This document shows positions 48,683 to 60,645 of a stretch of 64,000 bases of DNA, in pieces. Numbering within the stretch: the stretch's first letter is position 1; every line of letters begins with the position of its first letter. The position numbers and the translations under genes are program-made. The stretch comes from Phymorhynchus buccinoides (lineage: Eukaryota > Mollusca > Gastropoda > Neogastropoda > Raphitomidae): assembly GCA_017654935.2 (NCBI GenBank), contig CM065690.1, positions 26,475,909 through 26,539,908 on the forward strand. The letters are read 5' to 3'. The notes below the pieces were generated by a model. It was not told where the DNA came from. It did no database searches and worked only from the letters and a program-made list of their open reading frames with translations.

Positions 48683-49558
48683 CGAGTTTTTTTTATTGCC
48701 TACAATAATACAGTGATACAGTTTGAACAAAACTCAACAGAAGTATGGCATGATTGTATTGAAATCAACGGACCTGCCTACCCCTAAAATGCCTTGTCGG
48801 TAGTTTTATCTCTGAAATGTTTATTAGTTTTGAGTGGTTTATTAGTAGTCATATGGTGCATTTTGATTCACATGAATCATAAAATCAAATACATATTTTA
48901 ATATGAAGTTGCAGTATCTTTGTGATCCAATGATTGCATGTCCTCGATCTTATGTGTGTGCGTGTGCATGTGTTTGTGTGTGCATTCATAAAATTTGTAT
49001 GAATGCATAGTTAAAATGTTTCAATAAAAAATAAAATAAATAACCATGTGCATATGACTATCCCACACATACAGAGACTGAGAGAAGGGGGTTGTGGGAG
49101 ATCACAGAAACAGACAGTGACAGAAATAGAGGGGGAAGACTGAGGAGGCATGACAATAAATTCTATTTGATTAGAGAGAGAGGGTTTCAAGATTTTGAAA
49201 AGCAAAACCAAGCAAACCAAACTTAGTACACAGAAAAAACCCCGCAGCAACAAATGAAAGAAAAAAGCCAATCAACAGGTCAGACAGAAAGAGAGAGAGA
49301 GTCTTTACTGTGTTGAAGTTGCATGATCAAATGAGAGAGAGAGAATCGGGAAACATTAGGCCTACTTTCACTTTGAATGCCACTGTGCGTCGACTGACCG
49401 AACACAATGGCGGTATGAGCGTTGACGGTCTGAGCGAGTGACATCTTCGACACTCGGCTCGGTTTCCTTGTTTGGGGCGAAGAAATCTGTTATGTTCTGG
49501 GCGTTTTTCAGTGCAACTGAAGCCGATTGTGATGCATGTTATTTCATTCAACATACCA

Positions 49559-50160
49559 TTGCAGTCATCGAGTACCTTGTCAGCCTCTTGACTTCGTGAG
49601 TGAGTGAGTGAGAGATCACATCAGCTTTCTGCTTTTGCTCATTACTGAAAACTTTCTGTAAACTGCACGATACACTTGAGTGGATGTTGATATTCTTTTT
49701 CAATTTTTTTCTTAAATAACTTCGCAATCTGAATCTCTGCCGTCCGTCTCAAGTTAGGAATTCGTTTTCTCTGCGCCATTTTGAAGAGTTGCGGACGAAT
49801 CATGTGCAGGACCTACTTTCTGCGAACTTCAGTCGAACCGATAGGCAAACGAACCGATATACCGTTTCGCTAGAAAGCGTAGTTTGCGGTGACAGAAAAT
49901 CGTTGTTTGGGGTTTTCAATCGTAGTTCCGTAGTTTAAAGTCAAATTCTGTATTAACTATGGAAAAATTGTAGGGGTAGGCAGCTCTGAATCAAGGTCTT
50001 CATATGTATTTCTGATTGGATATTTGGGAAAATTAGGTTTCATTTTAGTTCTGATGTGTTGTGGTGGACTGACATCTATTTGGTACATTCTAGTCACATA
50101 GACTTATCTCTGTGAAATTCGGGCTGCTCTCCCCCAGAGAGCGCGTTGCCGCAAGTTCAG
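49559..50160. other. Intergenic stretch without coding features
   Basis: AT-rich with no splice-supported exon. A decayed reverse copy of the GTGGGAGCRACCCGAATTTC SINE tail lies at about 50098-50160 (CTCTGTGAAATTCGGGCTGC). Confidence 0.5.
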
Positions 50161-50209
50161 CGCCTACCCTTTTGGGGGGGGGGGGGGGGGGGGGGCACAG
50201 GGTGAGGAG

Positions 50210-50520
50210 GGTGTGTGGACACACTTGGAAACCCTAGCTATCAATTTGGCCATACCAGGCAGCGGGATTTCTCCCTGCTCTTACTGACTTTCATACCGAC
50301 TTTCAACTGCTGTGGGATTTTTACGTGCGTAAAACGTACAGGTCAGACTAGCTTTAAGTCCCCACAAGAAGGACTCGACGTTCAGTTCGATTTTCCTGTC
50401 AAACTAGAAAGAAAGGGCGGCAAGGCCGGGATTCGAACCGGGGTCACTCGCGCTGCAGTCACGCATTACATTTGGCAGGCGAACGTCTTAACCACTGCCA
50501 CCTTTCTGTGTTTCTAGTTT
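50210..50520 (-). mobile_element. tRNA-derived SINE
   Basis: The minus strand starts with AGTGGTTAAGACGTTCGCC (box A-like), then GGTTCGAATCCCGGCC (perfect B box) about 50 bp on, then the body CCTTGTGGGGACTTAAAGCT, TTTTACGCACGTAAAAATCC and GGTATGAAAGTC. This organisation is that of an RNA polymerase III-type tRNA SINE. It is followed by the G22 run. Confidence 0.8.
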
Positions 50521-50723
50521 TATTTGAAGCAACAAGTTACATGGCTGGTTTCAAAAAGGATGATTCAGTATTTCTTTGCTATTTGTATAAAAGGGTTATT
50601 GTTGAATACATGTTCAAGCAATCATTGACAGAACTGTTCTTTGATGTGTTTATCTGTAAAGTTTATATGGCATTAATATTAAACTATAATGAAAGTTCTA
50701 TTATTGAATGGTGTGAAACGTGA

Positions 50724-52400
50724 ATTATAATAATAATAGTACATTTATATAGCGCTTTGCCTCAGATGAGCCCAAAGCGCTTTACAATCAATTATTCATC
50801 AACAGACAACAAAAACAACATTCAAGAGTGACACCAACCAGCAACAGCGCATATACAAAGCAACTCTCTCTCTCTCTCTCTAACACACACACGCACACAT
50901 AATTATTGACGCCAACTCGTTCATACCCCATTCGGTAAGCCACAGCAACCGAGCCGCATGGACTGACCACATACACCAATACACTAACACCCTCACACAC
51001 AACGTACGCACGCAGACAGACACACACATGCGTGCACACACAACCCACAAAACCAAAATACACACATTCATGCTCACACACACGCACCACAAAACACAGC
51101 ACAAACCTCTTATTCAATTTTCCCTCACGTGCACACAACGATAGACAACTGATCAAATATTTAGGGCGCAGCAGGAAAAACATGGGTTTTAAGAGGTTTT
51201 GGATGAGGAGACTGAGTTGGAGTGTCGGAGAGGAGAAGGCAGAGCATTCCACAGAGATGGTGCTTGACAAGAAAAAGAACGTTGGCCAGCAGATTTGAGA
51301 CGGATGGAGGGAATGGAAAGGAGACGAGAATCAGAAGACGAACGTAGTTGGCGAGCTGGGACATAGAGATGAAGAAGATCAGAGAGATACAGGAGAGCTT
51401 GATCATTCAGTGACTTGAACTTGAAGGCAAGGAGAAGAATTTTGTAGTCAATACGTGATTGAACTGGGAGCCAATGTAGGGAACGAAGAACCGGAGTGAT
51501 GTGATCGTACCTAGGGGAGCGAGAAATGAGACGAGCAGCATTATTCTGGACCCGTTGGAGCTTAGAGATGAGAATTGATGGACAGCCAGCAAGAAGTGAG
51601 TTACAGTAGTCAAGGCGAGACAGGACAAAAGCACATACTAGAGTCTTCAGGGCATCCTGAGAGAGGAAACGGCGGATGGAACTAATTCTTCGAAGTTCTA
51701 GATAGCAAGCCTTGCAAACATTGGAAACATGCTGTTTGAAAGAAAGGGTTTGGTTCAAAGTAACGCCTAGATTGCGGACGGATGCCGATAGCTAGTTGAT
51801 CTGTGCCATCAATGTCGACAGAACCTGGGAGAACCTGAGTTTTAATTGTGTGGTTAGAGGCTACAAGAATCATCTGTCTTATCAGCATTCAGTTGCAGTT
51901 TGTTGTAAAACATCCATGTTTTAACAGCAGAGATGCACAACTTAGAAGAAGAAATCATTTGATCTAATTGACTCAGGTGGGCAGAAATGTACAGTTGATT
52001 GTCATCAGAAAAGCTATGATGTAGAATAGAATGCTGGTTGATGATGGCGGAGAGAGGTTGGGTATAAAGAACAAAAAGGATAGGGCCTAAGACTGAACCT
52101 TGGGGCACACCGAACTGAAGACCTTTTGGAAGAGATGAAGAACCATTGACAACAACTGTCTGTGCGATCAGAGAGGTAGGAAGAAAACCAGGAAAGAACA
52201 TCCAAGGCAGTGAGCAGGTCGTTCGTTATCTTTAAGAGGGCTGTCTCAGTACTGTGACCTGCTCGATAATCAGACTGGTTTGGATAGAAAAGATTGTTTA
52301 CCTGAAGATGGTCAGACAGCTGTTTAAGAACCACCTTTTCCGTAAGTTTAGAAAGGAATGAAAGATTAGAGACAGGCCGATAATTCTTTAGATTTTCAGG
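50724..52400 (-). mobile_element. Non-LTR retrotransposon (LINE), 5'-truncated, ORF2 broken by frameshifts
   Basis: Minus strand, in pieces: LYPNQSDYRAGHSTETALLK-like text near 52300 (motif FRAGHSTETALL); GVPQGSVLGPILFVLY at about 52110; FSDDNQLYISAHLSQLDQMI at about 52010 (active-site motif normally ADD, here SDD); KTWMFYNKLQLNADKT at about 51900; then a long intact C-terminal frame 51758-51189 with LDYCNSLLAGCP, LQRVQNNAARLISR, LHWLPVQSRIDYKIL and PSLWNALP. This is a CR1/L2/Jockey-like ORF2. The 3' end has a CA-rich region, an ATAGCGC palindrome and an (ATT)n tail at 50726-50740. Frames break near 52200 and 51850, so it is dead. No endonuclease domain remains. Confidence 0.9.
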
Positions 52401-53520
52401 ATCGAATTGTGTGAGAGCTCTATTTGTTGTTTTTTCAATTTACAAGTATACAACAGAAAATAATACCAGTGTATACAAATATTGGTCTGCTGCCTGATCA
52501 TTTGAGCAGAGAATAGATTGAGGTGCACTTTCCAGAGGCAATGAAAATTTGTTTCATTTTCAGCTGAAGAAAAATACAATACAACTGTAGTAAACTATAA
52601 GATATTGAAAGACAGTAGTCCATTTGATGACGGGGGGGGGCTTTTTTTAATTTATATTTCTTGACCAAGAAAGCAGAGAGCTTGTGAATATTGTAAAAGC
52701 AGGAACGGTCGCACAACAAAAACATTCAGCACACATCAAATACATTAATTCATCTTATTGCATTGGAAAGTTTATTTTTTTGTCGGATTATTTTACATTA
52801 TTATAAAAGTTACACAAAACGTTTTCCCTTTTCAATTATCCAGCTTTACAAAAGCTAAAACTGAGATCATTATCACATGAAATTGGAATCCTGTACATAC
52901 ACAAGGGAAAAGCTTCTTTTTCAAATATAATTCACATACAAGACTCTTTTCAGTCATCCACACTAATCCTTTCAACAATGCCCACATACATTATAAACAT
53001 TCATGCTGCGTCCCGGCATTTTAAAACGCCTCCATTTTAAACTTAGATCTCGCATCAAAAAGGAAAGCCAAAAGAGTTGACATGCACTGAAATAACCCAC
53101 AACATGAAATTAGAGTATGAATGTGGTATAAAATGTTTTCAGTATAAACAAACATTGATTTCATTGAAAAGTTAGCTCTTGTCTGAAATGAAGGATTTGG
53201 CCACTACTTGAAGAAAATGTAAAAAAAATGTAACTCGAAAAAATCTCCTGTCTATTAACACACAGAATACTCTCCCTCTAGAAAAAAACAACTTTTCTGA
53301 CAATTTGAATAAAAACGCTCATAACTTCAATAGTGAATGAATTGTTTGCACAACAAAAGTAAAGCCAACTGGTGCATGGTGAATGTTTTAGTCTCCCATG
53401 AGGCACATTTCTTTTACACCTAGAACCAAACTAATCAACACACACTTCATTTCTACTATTCTAATTTAGCCACATAACAAACATGAATTGCAGAGTGCTG
53501 CTTGATAATTTATGTGGTTG
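52400..53520 (-). other. AT-rich non-repeat sequence, possible distal 3' untranslated region of the minus-strand gene
   Basis: I see no coding exon here. Reading the minus strand, AATAAA-type hexamers occur near 52771. That makes this a candidate end for a long 3' untranslated region of the gene whose stop is at 60646, but nothing in the sequence proves the link. A G9 run sits at about 52632. Confidence 0.25.
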
Positions 53521-53521
53521 A

Positions 53522-53830
53522 TTAACCCCTTCGCTGCCGAGCCCATTTCCGGTTCCGGCGCAACTATTCGCCAAGCCGTTTTAGGTTGTTAAGTCTATCG
53601 CAAACATTTCTGAATAAAGTGCATAATACCCTATACTTTTCTGAACGGGAATTGAATATACTATCATTTGAGAACACTCTCACATGCATTCGAACATACT
53701 GCGAAAAGCGTATGGATAGAAAAAAGGAAACTCTTAGAATAACCCTACGACGGATATTTCCGTGACAGGGCAGTTTATAGGTTACCGGAAGTTGACGGAA
53801 ATATCCGTGACGGGGCAGTGAAGAGGTTAA
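53522..53830. mobile_element. TTAA-type MITE, CCCCTTCGCTGCC family
   Basis: TTAACCCCTTCGCTGCC at the left and GGGGCAGTGAAGAGGTTAA at the right, 309 bp. The interior has GGAAATATCCGTGACGGGGC and related copies. Confidence 0.82.
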
Positions 53831-54153
53831 ACAGAATCAGCAAAAGGCAGTTGTGTGGGAAGCTCAAAATTCCCAGATCATCCCAATATTTTCACAACCA
53901 GGGGATCATGACCAATGTCTAAACTAGTAAAGGCATGGTGTATTCATGAGGAAACAGGTTAGGAAATGTAGCAATATATAGAGTAAACCTAACATGTACA
54001 AGGGGAAAAGTGGACAAGCCAACAAGATTTGTCTAGCTAACTGCATTCAACATTTTCATTCTGGCTTTAACATTGCTATGATAAAGCACAGACAGTAACA
54101 ATGGACAGACAAGAACAAAGTATTGTCAAATTATGCGTTAGTTGACCAATTAC

Positions 54154-54312
54154 TACAGTGATACCTCTCTTATAATGCCTTAAAAAATCACCCAAACTGG
54201 GGTCTTATAACAGAGGTAATTTTAATACTTACAAAGAAGGGCAATATCTCCGAGAAGTAGGTTTTATGTGGGAGGGAGTCATAATAGGTCTTATAAGGGA
54301 GGTTCCACTGTA
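54154..54312. mobile_element. TA-flanked MITE, CAGTGGAACCTCCCTTATAA family, copy
   Basis: TACAGTGATACCTCTCTTAT at the left and AAGGGAGGTTCCACTGTA at the right, 159 bp. Confidence 0.85.
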
Positions 54313-55412
54313 TTAATATTAGACTCCAAACTAGGTTTCAAGTTCAATGCATGCGTAGAAACGCTATGCTATGCACTTGAATCCTTTTCTAAGAGTTGGC
54401 CTTTCTGCGTGCTGTTGGGAATAAACGACACGGACATAAACACATGCAAACCAATCAATGTAATGATTTCACTTTCAAAACTGACCTGTACTTACTCTTG
54501 ATTTTCACACAAGAACAATCCAAAGCATTTTCACTGATTATTAACAAAGACAAGGATATATATACAAAAATTACACAAAATTTGAACGCAGCTGAAGCAT
54601 CAATGAAAACGCACAATGAAGAGTGAATGAGGCAGCAAAGGGTTCAGTATCTATCACCAATGCACATAACGAAGGGCTGTGCAGTCTTCTGAACTTGTGT
54701 TGTGGATCTCGTTTAATTAACCAGGCATGGTAGACCCGCGAATTGTGGAAAATCTGCGAAACACTTAGAAACAAAATTATTTTAAAAATGCATTGAAATG
54801 GCATGAAAAAGTGAAAATTTCACTATCATTTATTGAATTTTCTTCGGCCCCTTGGATCCCCGGCCATTTTCCTTGAAAACCACTTTGCCCCCACTACCAT
54901 GCCTGTTAACAATAACAGAGAATCTGACAAGTTTTACGCTTCCTGTCAAGTGTCAGGTGAGCTATAGTAGCCTTGCCTGATTATGACGCAACAATTGAGA
55001 GCTTCCAAGTTTCTTGGAGCATTATTTCATTTGTCCCATTTACACTGACCTACTCTACAGAATATAGTGCAGTGCATACCAACATTTTGTGTGCACCTAA
55101 CTGGTTATGATAGCAAACATACAAGGGATTTAACATAAATGTAGTTCACTCCCCTGGTTTCCTTTTCTATTTCGGTACTGCTTTACTCAAAACATGACCT
55201 TTCCCATACTTTCTAAAACAGTAGATTATTGTTTCTCAATAGATTTATTATAAACAGTCTGGTATTTTCTAAGCTCCACTCATTAAAAAAAGTCATCTTT
55301 CTCATACAAAGATCTTATGTTTACAAGTTTCAAGCTGAGCTCATAACCAGAGCTAAACTGGTCTGAACAGTCGCAAAAAATGATGTGAATTCATGCTTTT
55401 TTTCATTTCAAT
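54313..55412. other. Non-coding stretch without recognised features
   Basis: AT-rich sequence with no splice-supported coding and no clear repeat structure. The 54727-54905 part resembles, in reverse, the 1860-2060 segment (a 'CATGCCTGTT', 'CCCCCACTACCATGCC' and 'TTTTCCTTGAAAACCACTTT' pattern), so a dispersed repeat of about 180 bp is shared between them. Confidence 0.4.
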
Positions 55413-56006
55413 TACAGTGGAATCCGCTTAATCTGCCACTTTTTGGACCAGGAAAAATATGGCTGATAAAGCGAATCGGATGATAAAACGAACATCGAGA
55501 TACTGTATCATACACTTAACAATAACAATAACAATACAGTGTATGACGCAATTATGCAAGTCAAAAGCAATGACGTCAAAATTAAATGTTGCAGTTCAAA
55601 TTCAAATTCTTTCCCTTTTTGTGATGTGTGTGTGTTTATTAATCCTACAACTTGACAGAAGCACGAGTAAAAGACAATGATTTTGTTTTCTTGAGTGATT
55701 TCAACGCCATGCAGGGTCTTTCAATTGACAACAGCTCACCTTCCAACTTCACACTCAACCATGTAAACGTCAAAAGCGTGTTGTCAGTTTGTCTGCCTCT
55801 GTTGTTCTCCCTCTCAAAAAGGGGTCAAGAGGAAAAATTAGAGAGAAAAAGTGGCCAATAAAGTGAAATTGAAGATTTCAGCTTTGGTCGTAAAAACGAA
55901 CAAAATAACACATGCTTAAGAAGAAAAAATTCTGTTCCAGAGGAAATTGTCCGATTAAGCGGCTTTGGCCGATTATCCGATGGCCAATTAAACGGATTCC
56001 ACAGTA
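55413..56006. mobile_element. TA-flanked MITE, CAGTGGAATCCGCTTAATC family, 594 bp
   Basis: TACAGTGGAATCCGCTTAAT at the left and AATTAAACGGATTCCACAGTA, given as TTAAACGGATTCC + ACAGTA, at the right. TA at both ends and the CAGTGGAA start suggest the Tc1/mariner-pogo type. Subterminal CCGATTAAGCGG and GGCTGATAAAGCGAATCGG are further inverted motifs. No transposase is seen. Confidence 0.82.
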
Positions 56007-56242
56007 GTACCAGTTTAACCAAGACACAAGTGTAAAGGGACAAATGGAATGATGCTCTACAGGCGGTGAACTAGAACCCAAATATGAAACTTCAGCACAC
56101 CAATATCTGAGCTGCCAGTTGAATGAGAGCTGAAGGTACAAACTACCCACACTCCAGACAGCGAAATTAGATGCAAGGCACAATCTGTAAACCATATGTA
56201 CAAGCAAACACACTCCTATGATGCGCCTCTTTGCCATGTGAT

Positions 56243-56727
56243 CAGGGTTCATAGGGGCCTTACCAGTCCTTATAAGTCTTGACCAATTGAAATCTCCGAG
56301 TAAGGCCTTACAAGTGCTTACATTCACTTCAAGGTTCTTACAAGTCCTGACAGCTGCCAAAAACTGCCCTGAGCAGCAAGACCTTACTCAATATAGATCG
56401 CAGAAGCAGCACTTTTACACTTGAGAAACATCGCTCAGCACCTACTCCACCTTGCCCCCTTCCCCCACCTTCCCGTTTTAACTGACCACTTTTTTAGCAG
56501 ACGAACGATGCACCGCAAGTTGTCAAGAGAAATTGGACTGAAATCTCGTTCTTTATCCTGTTGTCGTTTTGCAAGAAAACGCGTATATCTGTGTCAGCCA
56601 TAGTTTTTGTATCTGCTTAGACATTGTTCACAATGCTGGGAAAGCGGTTCTTTCAAGATCGTTGGCTGAAAGATGGACATTATCCTCAGGCCTACAGGTC
56701 CTTACTTGGGGATAGCTGAAAGCCCTG
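56243..56727 (+). mobile_element. CAGGGTTCATAGGGG element, copy 2, with 6-bp target duplication
   Basis: It starts CAGGGTTCATAGGGGCCTTA, ends GATAGCTGAAAGCCCTG, and is flanked on both sides by TGTGAT. It is nearly identical to 47203-47680. Confidence 0.87.
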
Positions 56728-57587
56728 TGTGATTGCTGCAGATACTTAGGTAATTCAACGTTTTCACTAAAACCAAACAGTCTACACAGAACGAACAAAT
56801 CCTGAGGTACTTGTGACTGAACTGACTATGATGGAGGTTGTTTGGTGAAAGAAGAACCACTGATCCCCAACAAACCAATACAGTCTACAATGATTGGTTG
56901 CTTTCAAGAGGGACAGTCAAAGAATGCTAAAATTAGATCATATAACGCTCATCATTCTCAAAGTTTGTTACCTAAAAATGAAATACTTGTGGCCCTGGTC
57001 AGGCTCAATTTCTCTGAAACAGTTGTGCAAGGCATAAAACCCAATTAGCTAAGCTTATTTGTGAGAGTTTCATTAAATTGAAAATAAAGTATTTTTCCCT
57101 AAACTTATATCGAAACAGCAAATGCAAGGTCATGCATGGCACAGTCAGGATGGGTTTTTTAACACTAAAAACAAAAGTGGCAATTTGTTGTGAACAAAAG
57201 TAGTATTTCTCAGAAAAGCTAGTCAGGAGACCTAGGGATTGTCTTCTTTTTTTTTTTCCTAAGTAAACAACTTTTAATATGAATATAATAAGTTGACCAA
57301 AATGTTCATAAACCTCGGCTTGTAAGTTTTAGTTTTCATTAAAACCATAGACAGCATTTTCTAAAGAAGACAAACACAAACAGTGCCAATCTCATAAACA
57401 TTTTAAACAACTACACCCCCACAACAACAACAAAAATTGTACTGCAGCACTTTTCCTTCACACTTAAATTATACTTTTTCTTCTAGTAAACACGTGAACA
57501 CTTGCCTGGGAAGTTCATTTTGTGCAATCAATCTTTAAAACCGTGCTTCCACTCTGAATCCCATTACTGAAAAAAACACGCCTTCAT
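56728..57587. other. AT-rich intergenic sequence
   Basis: I see no coding exon, palindrome or tandem repeat. A short T/A-rich region includes TTTTTTTTTTTCC at 57248. Confidence 0.5.
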
Positions 57588-57719
57588 CCCCCCCCCCCCC
57601 CCCCCCCCCCGCCCCCCCCCCCCCCCCTACACACACTCAGGCACAAACTCTTAGACACCATGTAATCCGGCTGCTACCGGCAGATCCCTGTTGTTTTCCC
57701 CTTCCCAGCCCAGAACTAG

Positions 57720-57750
<31 letters not shown>
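57588..57750. repeat. Long C run and G30 run, 94 bp apart
   Basis: 57588-57627 is C except one G at 57611. 57721-57750 is G30. The two runs are complementary and could pair, and the G run is a strong quadruplex candidate. Length accuracy in the assembly is doubtful. Confidence 0.9.
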
Positions 57751-57751
<1 letters not shown>

Positions 57752-57754
57752 GAA

Positions 57755-58110
57755 CAGCGCAAAATGTTACAATGCGTCAAAATGTTACAGTTGTAACATT
57801 TTGACACCTTGCAACATTTTGCGTGGAAAGTCCTGCGGCAAAATGTTACAATTTTGTTAGAATTGTAACATTTTGCGCGAGGCGCCCGGGGCGCCAAGCG
57901 CAGTTTGGTACAATTGTAACATTTTGCGCGAGGCGCCCACCTTTGATTGAAAGTTTTCAATTGTAACATTTTGACGCAGGCTTTCCGTGCAAAATGTTAC
58001 AATGCGTCAAAATGTTACAATTGTAACATTTTGTGCAAGGAGCCCCGGGCACCTCACGCAATTTGTTACAATTGTAGCATTTTGACGCGTTGTAACAATT
58101 TGCACTGCCA
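57755..58110. mobile_element. Fold-back element built of TGTTACAATTGTAACA palindromes
   Basis: The left end CAGCGCAAAATGTTACAATG is mirrored by a right end whose complement reads CAGTGCAAATTGTTACAACG. In between, AAAATGTTACAATTGTAACA-type palindromes recur about eight times, separated by GC-rich GCGCGAGGCGCCC blocks. Confidence 0.82.
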
Positions 58111-58904
58111 CAGGGTTTTTTGGGTTGTTTTAAAAAAAATTGTTTTCTTCACTTGATTTTTTCTATCGATTCTAAGCCAATCTGATAGTTTGTATATATA
58201 TGTATTCACTTTCTCTTCCTCTCTCTCTCTCTTCTGATTCTTTTTCTATGGTCATCCGCTAAAGTGTGTACAATTACTTCTGTATAAAGAAGTTGGTCAC
58301 CACCACAGAAGAAGAAGAAACCTTTAAGATCTTACTGTTTATATGTTCCCCCCAAAAAAAAACAACCCAGTTACAAGCAAGCCCCACAGATTAGTGTCAC
58401 TGTGTGTACTGAAGGCAAAAAATGCATCACATTATTGTCTGCTCAGAGGTCCATCATGTTGTTATCTAAAGCTCTTGCACACAAACACACATATGAAGAA
58501 TACACACAAGCAGCACCGTACCCAGCCTTCACCAATCCTACCCTCATTGTTGGAATAGTGTTACCATCAGCATTTCAGTTTCAGTTATCTCCTGCCATTC
58601 ACTTCTCATCTTTGTCGAGTTCTTCAACCATTCACAATTTTTCTTTGACCAATCATACTTCTCAGATCATGCTGTCCACTATTTGTCTCTGTTGAATGAA
58701 TCGCCCATGTCAGATCACGCCGGTCACTATTTGTCTATGTCAAATCTTGCCATTCAGTCTTTGTCAAACCACATGACTTTTGTCTTTGTCAAATGATCCT
58801 AATCAGATCGTGCTGTCAAGTCATCCATGCCAGAGCACGCCGTCCACGGTTTGACTAGTTGAATTGTGCAATTCAGTGATTCATTATCTATCAAACCAAC
58901 CTTG

Positions 58905-58995
58905 GTATTTTGTACTTTATAGTCACAGAGGCATCTCTGTGAAATTTGGGTTGCTCCCACCTGGAGAGCATGTCGCAGCCAGAGGCGCACCACCC
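58905..58995 (-). mobile_element. SINE tail, GTGGGAGCRACCCGAATTTC family, copy 3 (reverse)
   Basis: TAGTCACAGAGGCATCTCTG, AAATTTGGGTTGCTCCCACC and GTCGCAGCCAGAGGCGCACC form the reverse complement of 42718-42800. Confidence 0.8.
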
Positions 58996-59059
58996 TTTTT
59001 TATTTGCATGTGATTTTTGTGTGCCTGATGAGGAAGGAAAGGGGGGGGCGGTTAAATTT

Positions 59060-59122
59060 TGACCAAATCACAACTTTTTTGTTGCCACCGAGTTTAACGT
59101 GTGCTAAGTGCATGGGCACATG

Positions 59123-59153
<31 letters not shown>

Positions 59154-59280
59154 TCCACATTCAGACCCTAAGGCCTAGTGCAGAGTGAGGAAAAATCCCC
59201 TGTACCCAGGTTCGAACTTGGGTTTATTGTATACGAGGCGAACGCGTTACACCTGCTCCACTCTACACCCAAAGTGTCAA
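59060..59280 (-). mobile_element. tRNA-derived SINE (second family)
   Basis: The minus strand begins GAGTGGAGCAGGTGTAACGC then CAAGTTCGAACCTGGGTACA (B box), and continues into TCTTTCAGATGAGACGATAA and ACCGAGGTCCCATGTGCCCA, the body of a SINE. Confidence 0.7.
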
Positions 59281-59489
59281 ACCACATGACTTGCCCTATT
59301 TTGTTTTTGTCAAACCATCCTAATCGGATTGTGCTGTCAAGTCATCCATGCCAGATCACACTGTCCAGTTTGTCTAGGTTGAATTGTGTCATTCATTATT
59401 CACTATCAAATCATCCTTGTCACTATGTGGCGCTGGCTACTAGTACTAATACTTGTCCTTGTCAAAATCGTTGTTGGGCCCTAGTTCCC

Positions 59490-60645
59490 TTTGTCGAAAC
59501 ATCCTTGTCAGATAAAGCCTGTTTCACAATTTGTCCTTTCTCAAACCACATCCTCATCAGACCGACGACGGTGCTCATTCCCTACTTGTCCTTGTTGGAA
59601 TATTCATCGGGTACTAACTAATTCCCTTTGTCCAAACTTCCTTGTCAGATAGAGCCTGTTTCACAATTTGTCCTTTGTCAAACCACATCCTCGTCAGACC
59701 GTCCATTTCCCTACTTGTCCTTGTCGGAATATTCATCGGGTGCTAATTCCCTTTGCCAGATAAAGCCTGTTTCACAATTTGTCCTTCGTCAAACCACATC
59801 CTTGTCAGACCGACGACGGCAGTGCTCACTCCCTACTTGTCCTTGTCGGAATATTCATCAGGTGCTAATTCCCTTTGCCAGATAAAGCCTGTTTCACAAT
59901 TTGTCCTTTGTCAAACCACATCCTCGTCAGAACGTCCATTTCCATACTTGTCCTTGTCGGAATATTCATCGGGTGCTAATTCCCTTTGCCAGATAAAGCC
60001 TGTTTCACAATTTGTCCTTTGTCAAACCACATCCTCGTCAGACCGACGACGGCAGTGCTCACTCCCTACTTGTCCTTGTCAGAATATTCATCGGGTGCTA
60101 ATTCCCTTTGCCAAACCTGTTTCACAATTTGTCCTTTGTCAAACCACATCCTCGTCAGAACATCCATTTCCCTACTTGTCCTTGTCGGAATATTCATCGG
60201 GTGCTAATTCCCTTTGCCAGAAAAAGCCTGTTTCACAATTTGTCCTTTGTCAAACCACATCCTCGTCAGAACATCCATTTCCCTACTTGTCCTTGTCGGA
60301 ATATTCATCGGGTGCTAATTCCCTTTGCCAGATAAAGCCTGTTTCACAATTTGTCCTTTGTCAAACCACATCCTCGTCAGAACGTCCATTTCCCTACTTG
60401 TCCTTGTCGGAATATTCATCGGGTGCTAATTCCCTTTGCCAGATAAAGCCTGTTTCACAATTTGTCCTTTGTCAAACCACATCCTCGTCAGAACGTCCAT
60501 TTCCCTACTTGTCCTTGTCGGAATATTCATCGGGTGCTAATTCCCTTTGTCCAAACATCCTTGCCAGATAAAGCCTGTTTCACAATTTGTCCTTCGTCAA
60601 ACCACACATCCTCATCAGACCGATGACGGCGGCGGCGCTCACTCC
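59490..60645 (-). repeat. About 111-bp tandem array derived from the end of the adjacent coding exon
   Basis: Ten copies of GCCTGTTTCACAATTTGTCC start at 59517, 59653, 59765, 59887, 59998, 60115, 60226, 60337, 60448 and 60573. On the minus strand every unit holds CCGACAAGGACAAGTAGGGA-like sequence, which matches the last codons and stop of the exon ending at 60646 (TCTGACAAGGACAAGTAGGG). Some units also keep the following GAGTGAGC... block. Because 111 is a multiple of three, a long plus-strand frame (59753-60571) stays open by chance. Confidence 0.9.

Noticed and set aside
50788..51270. 160-codon Cys/Val-rich minus-strand frame
   Set aside because: It lies in the CA-rich 3' end of the LINE, outside its reverse-transcriptase frame.
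59753..60571. Open plus-strand frame of 272 codons with a 37-residue repeat (YLSLSEYSSGANSL...)
   Set aside because: It is an artefact of a 111-bp tandem array whose unit is divisible by three. The array is explained by duplication of the minus-strand exon end, and no start context, splice sites or family support a gene.
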